Part shown: positions 24,404 through 33,800 of the stretch, in pieces | How positions within the stretch are numbered: position 1 is the stretch's first letter | Layout: each line of letters opens with the position of its first letter | Translations under genes and position numbers: made by a program | Notes under the pieces: model-generated | Seen by the model: the letters and a program-made list of their open reading frames with translations, nothing else | Database searches by the model: none | What the model was told of the DNA's origin: nothing | Source of the DNA: an uncultured Holophagaceae bacterium | Lineage (GTDB): Bacteria > Acidobacteriota > Holophagae > Holophagales > Holophagaceae | DNA: 39,193 nt | Reading direction: 5' to 3' | Assembly (NCBI GenBank): GCA_903873655.1 | Contig: CAIQPH010000245.1 | Location: 1 to 39,193 of the forward strand

Positions 24404-25618
24404 GTGTCCTACGTCCGCCGCTCTGAGTTCCTGCCCTTCACGCGTCCCATGGTCGGCGAGGAGGAGATCGCGGAGATCATCGACACCATCCACAGCGGGT
24501 GGATCACCACGGGGCCGAAGTCGGCGAAGTTCGAAGAAGCACTGAAGGCCTACAACGGCGTGCCGCACTGCCTGGTCATGAACAGCGCCACCACGGCCCA
24601 GGAGATCACCATGCAGGTGCTGGGCCTCCAGCCAGGCGATGAGGTGATCACCACGCCGCTGACCTGGGTGAGCACCCTCAGCACCGTGGTGCTGCAGGGG
24701 GGAGTGCCGGTGCTGGTGGATATCGATCCAGTCACGCTCAACATCGATCCGGAGAAGCTTGAGGCCGCCATCACGCCCCGTACCAGGGGCATCATCCCCG
24801 TGCACCTCACCGGCCTGCCCTGTCCCATGGAAGCGATCTGGCGCATCGCGGAGCAGCATGGCCTCTGGGTCATCGAGGACGCGGCCCAGGCCATGGGTGC
24901 CCGTTACAAGGGCACGAAGATCGGCGGTGATCCCCGTTCGATCATGAGCGTCTACAGCTTCCACCCGAACAAGAACATGACCACGGGCGAGGGCGGCGCA
25001 ATCGTCTTCTTCAACGATGAGTTCGAAAGCCGCATCAAGCGCCTGCGCTTCCACGGCATCGACCGCGACGCCTGGAAGCGTTTCGCCAAGGAGGGCAGTC
25101 CCCACACGGAGGTCTATGAACCGGCGCGCAAGGCCAACTTCATGGATTTGCAGGCGGCCATGGGTCTCCACCAGATCGGCAAGCTGGATGGCTTCAATGC
25201 CCGGCGCGGCGTGCTGTTCCGGCGCTACCTGGACCTGCTACAGGACCTCGAAGAGGTCATGCTGCCCTGGCCTGGCGACGCCGACCACGGCCACTGCTTC
25301 CACCTCTTCGTATTGCGCATCCACCCCGAGAAGATGAACCTGGACCGGGATGCCTTCGTGGCGGCGCTCAAGGAAGAAAACATCGGCACGGGCATCCACT
25401 ACCGTCCGGCCCATGGCCATCCCTGGTATCGGGACTTCTACGCGGCCAACCCCTCCCATGTGCCGAAGGACGGCCTCCCCTATTCGGAATGGAGCGGCGA
25501 GCGCCTCCTCAGCCTGCCCCTCTGGCCCGGCCTCACCGAGGCCGATCAGGATCAAGTTGTCGCGGCCATCAAGCAGGTCATTTTCAAGGCGAAGGCGGGG
25601 GCAAGCGTCAGCCTCTGA
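24404..25618 (+). CDS. DegT/DnrJ/EryC1/StrS aminotransferase (ArnB-like)
   Basis: This fold-type-I PLP aminotransferase acts on nucleotide-linked keto-sugars. I chose GTG 24404 (SYVRRSEFLPFTRP) because GGAG lies 5 bases upstream and the family starts there; this gives 404 residues. The cofactor lysine is K190 in SFHPNKNMTTGEGG. Segments such as GWITTGPKS, TPLTWVSTLS, AITPRTRGIIPVHLTG and VIEDAAQAMGARYKG are strikingly like E. coli ArnB (UDP-4-amino-4-deoxy-L-arabinose synthase), as is GTGIHYRPAH near the C-terminus. No other arn or sugar-biosynthesis gene is in the window, so the exact sugar is open. It overlaps the convergent nucleotidase gene by 11 bases. Confidence 0.88.
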   Translation: MSYVRRSEFLPFTRPMVGEEEIAEIIDTIHSGWITTGPKSAKFEEALKAYNGVPHCLVMNSATTAQEITMQVLGLQPGDEVITTPLTWVSTLSTVVLQGGVPVLVDIDPVTLNIDPEKLEAAITPRTRGIIPVHLTGLPCPMEAIWRIAEQHGLWVIEDAAQAMGARYKGTKIGGDPRSIMSVYSFHPNKNMTTGEGGAIVFFNDEFESRIKRLRFHGIDRDAWKRFAKEGSPHTEVYEPARKANFMDLQAAMGLHQIGKLDGFNARRGVLFRRYLDLLQDLEEVMLPWPGDADHGHCFHLFVLRIHPEKMNLDRDAFVAALKEENIGTGIHYRPAHGHPWYRDFYAANPSHVPKDGLPYSEWSGERLLSLPLWPGLTEADQDQVVAAIKQVIFKAKAGASVSL

Positions 25619-27089
25619 CCATCTCCCGCCGCTCGTGGGGAAGGGTGGGCACCGGGGCGTAGACTGTGGCCTGGGGATCCACCATGTAGAGGTTGGCGAC
25701 CCGGCCCGTGTAGGCGCAGGCGTATTGCTGGATCTGATCGGCAAACCGGGTCTGCTCGTCCCGGTCCCGGAAGATTGGGCCCCACATGGGGTTGAACGCG
25801 GCCTCCACGGCACTCAGCAGTCCCTGCGTCTCCAGGGACAGGAGTTCCACCCGCCGGTGCAGGGCTTCGACGCTGACGGCCAGCTGGGTGGCTTCGTGAT
25901 CTAGTGCTGCCATGGCCTCGGTGCTGAGGCGGGGCCCCAGCACATGGCGGCGGGCGCGGTTCCGCTTCCACTGGTCCTGGATCACCGAAGCCCTCCGCTG
26001 CGTGCGCCGGCGGGCGGTCTCCAGGCGGAACAGCTCCCGCAGATCCTGGCTCCTGGCTTCCAGCAGCTTCAGCTCCCGTTCCAGCTCGGGGACCAGCAGC
26101 AGGGTGCGCCAGGAGGCGTTCTTCTTGGAGCGAAGCACGTCCCCGTAGATATGATCTCCCACATAGAGGATCTGCTCACCTTCGGCCTGCAGCAGGGTCT
26201 CCAGCCAGGCGGTGTGGCCACCGCTGAAGACGCGGGTCTGGCCTTCGATGGGCACCGCCTCGGGCGTTTCGGTGAAGAACAGGGGTTTGTGGCTGGCGAC
26301 CACCATGAGGTCGAAGTAGTCGGTCCAGTGGGGACGGGCCTCGTCCTGACTGTTGAGCAGGTGGCCCAGCACGCCATCGGTGAAGGCCCAGTCGCTGTTG
26401 GTGAGCAGGAAGAGCTTCTTCCCCTCGCGCTTGAGCCGGTCCAGCGCCAGGGGCAGCTGGGGATCCAGCGGAATGAAGAAGTCCCGGTGCGCCAGGATCT
26501 CCGCCTTCATCTCGCCGTTGCGGTGAGCGGTATCGATGGCCCAGCGCACATCGTGGAACAGCTGGAGGTAGTTCGCGGCCTTCAGGATGCCCTGGTCCAG
26601 CCCATCCACCGCGCGGGCGTAGAGGTGGCTTTCGGGCAGTTCGAAAAGGGTATCGATGCTGCGGAAGCCCTTCGCCGCCGTGGCCAGGCGGCGGCGGCCA
26701 TAGATCGAGGCGATCTCCTCCCGGGGAAGAGGCCGGCTGCCATGGCAGGCCCGGACCACCTGCCGCTCCCGGTTGAGCTTGAGCAGGTTTCCGCGCAGGC
26801 CATCCAGGACCAGGCCCCGCACCGCGAAAGCCGGGTCGTAGTCCTGCTCCAGCAGCCAGGGCGAGTAGTGATGCTCCCGGACCAGCAGGCGCGCCGCCTT
26901 CTTGAAGGCCAGCTCGTCGATCTCCGGCGAGCGGTACCGGGCCAGGGTGTGATCCATGTCGAAGCCGATGGCCTTGATGTCGCCCATGGGCAGCGTGCGG
27001 AGCGCATAGAGCTTATGCGCCGGCGGCAACCGGTCGTCCGCGTCCGCCACGGGCGGGGTCGCGAGCAGGGCAGGATCCCAGGCAGTCAT
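25608..27089 (-). CDS. HAD-superfamily 5'-nucleotidase (IMP/GMP-type)
   Basis: This 493-residue cytoplasmic protein matches the HAD subfamily IG purine 5'-nucleotidases related to eukaryotic cytosolic nucleotidase II. Motif I is IGFDMDHTLARY, with nucleophile D44 and acid/base D46. Motif II lies in LFLLTNSDW, and motif IV in LYVGDHIYGDVLRSK. The GFDMDHTL plus GDHIYGD combination and the total length are typical of this subfamily. The C-terminal part (about 340-440) is Arg/Glu-rich and probably helical, as in relatives. Hydrolysis of IMP or GMP is inferred from family. It is convergent with the aminotransferase gene and follows the SprT-like gene on the same strand. Confidence 0.87.
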   Translation of the reverse strand: MTAWDPALLATPPVADADDRLPPAHKLYALRTLPMGDIKAIGFDMDHTLARYRSPEIDELAFKKAARLLVREHHYSPWLLEQDYDPAFAVRGLVLDGLRGNLLKLNRERQVVRACHGSRPLPREEIASIYGRRRLATAAKGFRSIDTLFELPESHLYARAVDGLDQGILKAANYLQLFHDVRWAIDTAHRNGEMKAEILAHRDFFIPLDPQLPLALDRLKREGKKLFLLTNSDWAFTDGVLGHLLNSQDEARPHWTDYFDLMVVASHKPLFFTETPEAVPIEGQTRVFSGGHTAWLETLLQAEGEQILYVGDHIYGDVLRSKKNASWRTLLLVPELERELKLLEARSQDLRELFRLETARRRTQRRASVIQDQWKRNRARRHVLGPRLSTEAMAALDHEATQLAVSVEALHRRVELLSLETQGLLSAVEAAFNPMWGPIFRDRDEQTRFADQIQQYACAYTGRVANLYMVDPQATVYAPVPTLPHERREMVRG

Positions 27090-27121
27090 GCCAGGAGTGT
27101 ACTCGGCTGGGCCGCTCGAGT

Positions 27122-27274
27122 GGATCAGTCCGGCTCGGATCCGATGCCGTGCGTCGCGACCATGTGGGTCGTGAAGCAGGCTCCGGGGGAGCCTGCGGAG
27201 CGGGGCCCCACAGCGAGCGAATCAGGCCGAGACCGCGCGAGGGATCAGTCCGGCTCGGATCCGATGCCGTGCGT
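27122..27274. repeat. 33-base direct repeat, second copy forming the SprT-like gene end
   Basis: Bases 27122-27154 and 27242-27274 are identical over 33 bases, exactly 120 bases apart. Both begin GGATCAGTCCGGCTCGGATC. The right copy encodes the last residues of the SprT-like protein (HGIGSEPD and stop); the left copy lies in the gap before the nucleotidase gene. The 87-base spacer contains a perfect hairpin, CAGGCTCC-GGG-GGAGCCTG (27177-27195). This looks like 1.3 units of a 120-base tandem duplication of the gene's 3' end. Confidence 0.85.
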
Positions 27275-27640
27275 GATGCTCTGGTGCCCGAACACTTCCA
27301 GGGCCAGCTGGCGGAAGCGCTCGCTGTGGCCCCAGTCTTTCTCGCGTTCAGTCCACAGCTTGTAATGGAGGAGTTCGTGTTCAAGGATGCGCCGCTGGAC
27401 CTGCTCAGGATCATGGCAGTTCATCCCACAGACCTGCTGGGGCCAGGGCCAGTCCCGCCGGCGCAGCAGGGGGATGCTGAGACGGATCTCCGGGTGCCAC
27501 TTGCCCCGGGCATCCTTCTCCACCACGAAGAGTCCCGCGCACCGCACCAGGCGCGGCGACCAGATCACTGGAGGTGGCGCGATGTCCCAGCTGGCTTCTC
27601 TGAGGATCGCCCGGGCCTTCTGGCGGAGGGTGAGGTTCAT
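27245..27640 (-). CDS. SprT-like putative zinc metalloprotease
   Basis: This is a 131-residue protein when started at ATG 27640 (MNLTLRQKARAILREA); the track start at 27742 adds an unconserved segment that belongs to the flanking gap. The zinc motif HELLH (H88, E89, H92) is in LEHELLHYKLW, and a third ligand, H105, is in DWGHSERFRQLA. Together they match the SprT/SprT-like domain, though the protein is short and lacks the C-terminal Cys zinc ribbon of full SprT. A fragment matching its first 16 residues occurs 11.4 kb away at 39,040-39,086 on the same strand, and its last codons lie in a 33-base direct repeat. Confidence 0.78.
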   Translation of the reverse strand: MNLTLRQKARAILREASWDIAPPPVIWSPRLVRCAGLFVVEKDARGKWHPEIRLSIPLLRRRDWPWPQQVCGMNCHDPEQVQRRILEHELLHYKLWTEREKDWGHSERFRQLALEVFGHQSITHGIGSEPD

Positions 27641-27705
27641 TCTTTGATATTGGGGTGAATCCGGCTGGATTGGGTCACGGCCGGGCAATGTGCTGTGAGG
27701 TGAAC

Positions 27706-27751
27706 CCACTAGTGGTATCAGTCCTATGATTTCCGTCACCATTCCGGAAAT
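27706..27751. promoter_or_regulatory. Palindromes upstream of the giant surface-protein gene
   Basis: The 217-base gap before the 2491-codon gene holds a perfect 10-base palindrome, CCACTAGTGG (27706-27715), and an inverted repeat, ATTTCCG-N9-CGGAAAT (27729-27751). They may be operator sites for the island operon. No convincing -35/-10 pair was found here. Confidence 0.3.
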
Positions 27752-27857
27752 ATCCGTGAAAGCCAGATCAGGCTGAATGACTTTCAGATACCTTCAGACC
27801 GCTTTAGAAATTTGCTTCACGGTCCTTCCCCCAGACCGAATCACTAAGAGGTAGAGC

Positions 27858-30800
27858 ATGCTTGCGGCCATTCACCGGCAGTGCGAGGGCCTTTGTCTTT
27901 CTGCGCCTACTCATCTGACCAAGAGGATCGGTGCTTGGATGCGCCGTGCACTAAAGAACCCCAACCCGAGGTCGCAGAGAGTCAGCTGGCTGGTTCTCCT
28001 TGCACTGACTGGGCTCTTGCTATTCGCAGCGACTGCACCCTCCATTACAACGCAACCTGCCAGCCAGACCGTGACACTAGGAACCAAGGCCACATTCAGT
28101 GTGGTGGCAAGCGGGACAGCACCGCTTACCTATCAGTGGTCAAAGAATGGGACCGCGATCACGGGGGCCACAGCCGCCTCGTACACGACACCTGCGACGG
28201 TGAGCACTGACAGCGGTTCAACCTTCAGCGTCAAGGTTAAAAATTTGGCGGGTACCAAGACGAGCAATTCCGCGCCACTCACGGTGAACCTGCCACCGAC
28301 CATTTCAACCCAACCCGCGAGCAAGAGTGTGGTGCTTGGATCCACTGCTTCATTCACGGTCGTGGCCTCCGGAACCGGGACTCTTGGTTATCAATGGTCC
28401 AGGAATGGCACAACCATCAGTGGGGCGACAGCGGCGACCTATACAACAGCGGCCACCGTTGCCGGAGATAACGGCGCAACCTTCACGGTGAAGGTGACGA
28501 ACACCTATGGAAACGTCACTAGTGCTGCGGCCACGCTGACCCTGAATCTTCCGCCATCGATCACGACGCAGCCAGTTTCCAAGACAGTAAACTTGGGTGC
28601 GGCTGCCACCTTCTCTGTGGCGGCCACAGGAACAGGAGCGCTGACCTATCAATGGTCCAAGAATGGATCCGTAATCAGTGGAGCCACGGCGGCAACCTAC
28701 ACCACGCCAGTAACCGCCGTGGTCGACAACGGGGCCACATTCACAGCGAAGGTGACCAATTCAGTTGGAACTGTGACAAGTTCTGCGGCCACTCTGACCC
28801 TGAACTTGCCCCCAACGATTACCAGCTTCACGCCAATTTCCGGTGGCGTCGGCACATCTGTAGCGCTGACGGGCACGAACTACACAGGCGTAACGGCGGT
28901 CAAATTCAACGGGATAGCCGCCAGTAGCTACACCGTGGGAGGTGCGACTTCGATTACAGTCGTGGCGCCGAATGGAGTGACCACTGGGAAGCTGAGCGTG
29001 ACGACTGCTAGTGGGACCGCGACAAGCTCGGCGAGCTTCACGGTTGTGGCGGCACCAACCATCACCAGTTTTACGCCTTCCAGTGTTGGCGCGGGGACCA
29101 CGGTGACCCTGACTGGGACAACCTTTACCGGTGCGACTTCCGTAAAATTTAATGGGTTGGCCGCTGCCAGTTATAAGGTTGTCAGCGCGACATCGATCAC
29201 CGCTGTGGTGCCCACCGGGGCAACGGCGGGGCCAATCAGCGTGACAACGCCTGGTGGAACTGGGACCAGTTCGTCCAGCTTTACTGTAGTTTTGCCACCT
29301 ACTCAGCCTGTGATCACGGCGTCCAATGCAGTGACCAGTGGACAGATGGGCTGCCTCGCTTCGGTTCCACCCCAAACGGGATGCACCTTTGCCTGGAACC
29401 TCATTGGCGGATCCATCACCGCCGGTTCCACTACAACCCAGATCTTGTACACGCCTAAATCTCTTTCCATAGTTAACGGAAGAGCCGGCCACACATCCAC
29501 TCTTCTGCCTAATGGAAAAGTCTTGGTGATTGGGGGCACCTTCGCCACGGCTGGTGCAGAGCTCTTCAATCCAGCCACAGGAACGTTTGCTCTCACAGGT
29601 TCATTGACGACACCCAGGTCGTGGCATACCGCAACGCTGCTCTCGAATGGGAAGGTCCTGGTGATCGGAGGGTACGATGTCTCCGGGAATGTCGTTTCTA
29701 GCGTGGAAATTTTTGATCCTTCTAAAGGGACATTTTCACAACTCAGTTCCATGAAAACCCCAAGGGTGAATCACACGGCGACCCTGCTCGCAGATGGAAG
29801 GTTGCTCCTAACTGGTGGTTATTCCGGGAATGGAAGTTTGGCTAGTGCAGAACTCTTTGACCCCACGACTACTACCTTTACCCCCACGACTTCCTCAATG
29901 ACGGTCCAAAGAAACTACCACTCCGCCACACTTCTTCCTAACGGTCAAGTGCTTCTGGTTGGCGGCTACAGTGATGTAGCCGCTAACGCCAGCGCCGAAT
30001 TGTTCAACCCTTCAACCGGAATTTTTACCGCGTTGCCGGGTCCCCTTCTTACTGCACGGTGCCAGCATACAGCAACGCTTCTCCAGAATGGAGATGTGCT
30101 TGTTGTCGGTGGAAGCGATAACAATTGGAACGTTCTTGCGAGCGCTGAAATATTCACTCAGGCTCAGGGAACCTTCACGTTGTCTAGCCCCATGGTAGAT
30201 GGGAGAACTGGTCATACCGCTACACCATTAGGGAATGGAAAGGTATTAGTTGTCGGTGGGTTCGGAGTTTCACCTGCGATTCTCGGCGCGGAATGCTTTG
30301 ATCCTGCCACTGGCACTTTCTCGCAGGTGGCCATGATTACAGATCGAGGCAGTCATGCCACCTCTCTCTTGGCCAGTGGTTTGGTCATCGTGACGGGCGG
30401 GACGGACAACGTAAATACGCTGACCAGTGCGGAGATCTTTGACCCTTCTTCGGCTGCATTTGGTAATGCAGTACTGAGCTGTACGGTTACTAACGCTGCG
30501 GCGTCTGTTTCGGGCACCAAGGGCTTTCTCGTGGCACCAGTGGTTATCGTGCCTGTGATTACGGCTCCAGCCCAGGTGGTTGAAAATCAAACGGGCTGCA
30601 GTGCCTCAATTCCAGCCCAGGCCGGTTGCATGTACACGTGGACCATTTCTAATGGCGCCATCACGGGCGGCAACGGAACAACCAGTCTCACCTTTACGGC
30701 AGGGACTGCAGGATCTCCTGTGAACTTATCGTGCACGGTGACGAATGTCGCGGGTTCCGCTCAAACTGGCAATGTCACGGTCAATTTGCTTTCATCCAAA

Positions 30801-33800
30801 TACATGACTATCACGCCTTCCACCGCTGTCGTGGCACCGGGCGCGTATGTAACCATCAACTCGGATAGGCCCGTGGTGTGGGTAAGTGGCGAAAATAATT
30901 ATGATATTAATATTAGTAGTACGTGGTTCTGGCCTTTTGAAATGTCTGTGCTTTGCCGCATGCCAGATCAGATTGGTACCTACGAACTTGATGCTTATAG
31001 CACTGGGAATCCGTCCCTGAAAGCCGAAGTCTACATCACTGTGGTCACTCCGGGTTCCCCTGTGATTAACAGTTTCACAGCTAGCTCCACCTCCGTTCAC
31101 GCGGGTCAGCCAGTCACATTGAGCTGGAATGTCAGTAATGCGACTTCAGTCAATCTCAGTTATTGTGATGCCACCACCAATGGATATTTCTATTCTCTTC
31201 CGATCTCAACAGGGAATACGAGCTTGGTTGTGTATCCAAAAAACATAACTAAGTATAAATTAGATGCATCCGAGAATGGGTTTGGGACAGTGAACGCATT
31301 CCTGACTGTAAATGCAGACATGGCGCCCACGATTACGAGTTTCACGGTGTCTCCCGCAAGCCTTACTCTGGGGGATAGCTCCCAATTATCAGCCACGTTC
31401 ACGAACGGGACGGGTTCCATCAGTGAGGGGGTTGGACCGGTGCAGAGCGGTGTCCCAGTCACCGAGTCTCCAACCAAATACGGGAAATACACCCTCTCGG
31501 TGACAAACCCATACGGCGCAACTGCAACGAAAGATCTAAACCTGAATGTACTCGTTTCCGGCCAATATTCGACCTTGCCAAATATGCAACAGGCTCAGGC
31601 CGCTAGCCAGCCCGCGCTCTTGCGAGATGGAAGAGTTCTGTTCGTCGGTGGCACCACGAAGAACTGGAATGGGACATGGGGCCCGACTACTGGGGCTGCT
31701 CAGGTCTTCGATTCCGCGTCAGGTACTTTCCAAAGTGTGGGTTCCTTGGTAGGGGAGAGAGTCGGGCACACGGCCACGTCATGCTCAGATGGTCAAGTGC
31801 TGGTTTGGGGGGGTATTGATGGAAATTATTCACCCGAGCGTTTTCTAAATACCTTCGAAATCTTCGACCCAAAATCGAATGCATTCAGCTCGTACGACCT
31901 TGGCGGGACATATACGCAAAATTCGATCGTGTCGAGGATTGGTCATACGGCGACCCAGCTTGCGGATGGTCGCGTGCTAATCGCTGGGGGGCAGTCAATA
32001 CCGGACGGGTTGAACCAGGTTTCTAACAGCGACCTGGTGTCCATCGGCACATCACTTCTGGTGAACCTTAGTAACCCCTTTCAGGATTACCCGACTTTCG
32101 TCGTAACGGGAGCTATGACTACGCCACGCACAGGCCATGTATCTGTCCGCCTGATGGATGGCCGTGTACTAGTGGCTGGAGGCGGCAATCAGGTGACATC
32201 CTTCACAAGCGCGGAACTCTACGACCCTGCGAAAGGAACCTGGTCACCCGCGGGAAATCTGAGTCAGGCGGCACATGCCAAAAACCCCATTCTTCTCCCG
32301 GATGGGCGAGTGCTATTTGACGGACTCGAAATCTTTGATCCGACGACGTCAACCTTTTCCCCTTTGGCGAGTCCCTACACCGGGTTCTCGGGCTTTGGGG
32401 GAAACGCCGTTCTTCTTCCGAATGGCATGATCCACATGGGGTATTTACCGTCTTCGACCAGTGTCCCTGTGCTCTATGATTTTGTACTCAATGCTTGTTA
32501 TGGCACAGTCAACCCCTCTCCGGTGGGCAGTTCCGACGACATTACATTGCTTCAGGATGGCACGCTGCTATTTGCGGGCGGTCAGGATCCGAGGGCTGTT
32601 CGTTTCGACTCCCAGTCTCCACTAAGTGTCCAGCCTGCTCTTGGCCATACCAATGTGGGACTATCTCTGACTCTGAGGGCATCAGGGCAGGATTCGGCCG
32701 GGGCAATCTGGAGTGCATCGGGCGGCACCATCCTCCAGGACGATACCTTCCAGGCCCAGACAGCAGGGACCTACGCGGTCACCGCGACAGCATCCACCGG
32801 GGCCAGGTCTACGGCCTGGGTCGAAGTCCACCCAGCCATCCAGGTGATCATCGGAACCATCATTCCTCCGGCGCCAGGGGGCTTCAACGTGGGTGTCCCT
32901 GGCGCCATTCACGCCCGCGTGCTCAACACTCCCAATCAAGGTGTGAACTGGAGCGTCCAGGAAGGGGGTGTGGCTGGGACCATCACCGGCGACGGCATCT
33001 TCACGGGGACAACCCCTGGTATCTGTCATGTGGTGGCCACCAGCATGGCCGACCCCACCCGATTCGTCAGCGCCGCAATCGTCGTGAATCCAAGCGGAGG
33101 CGGCCCCATTCAGGTCCCTGTCATATCTACATTCGCATCGGATACACCCACCGTGGAACCGGGCCGGGCCGCCAACCTTTCCTGGAATGTAATTGGGGCC
33201 TACCAGTTGGTCCTGACCGGTGGTGGTCTCAGGAACGATGTTACGGGGTTAACCGGAATGGCCGTGTTTCCCACGGCCAACACGCAGTACCAACTCACAG
33301 CTCTGAATTCCGTTGGATCCTCCTACAGCCAGACGATCACCATCCATGTCAGCACCATGCCCGTGACGATCAGCATTTCGCCAATGACGGCCACGATCTA
33401 CGCAGGGCAGTCGATGGTGTTTGGATTTTCTTTGTCTGCACCCACCAACCGGGTGACTTGGTCGGCAACAGGGGGGAGCATCACTCCGACTGGCGCCTAC
33501 ACTGCCCCGGCTCAACCTGGGACCTACACGGTGACCGTGACAAGCGTCGATGATCCTAGGCAGTCGGCCACTGCTACAGTGACCGTACAAACACAGATGG
33601 TTGTCCCAGTCAGCGTCCAGATTTCGCCAAGCACCTTGGATATCTATACCTCCAAAACCTTCATCCTCGGAACCAGCGTGTCCGCGGGTCTTGGCCGCTC
33701 GACAGACGTCACCTGGACTGCCACGGGCGGAACCATCGTGTCCTTGGATGGGAACTCTGGTTACTTCACGGCACCCAGTGCAATTGGGGCATGCACCGTG

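Noticed and set aside
25944-27365. Plus-strand ORF of 473 residues opposite the HAD nucleotidase
   Set aside because: Shadow ORF; the minus-strand gene has intact HAD motifs.
28061-28810. Three similar segments in the giant gene considered as a DNA repeat array or CRISPR-like array
   Set aside because: They are coding repeats of about 84-85 residues (Ig-like domains), with synonymous divergence and no constant spacer pattern.
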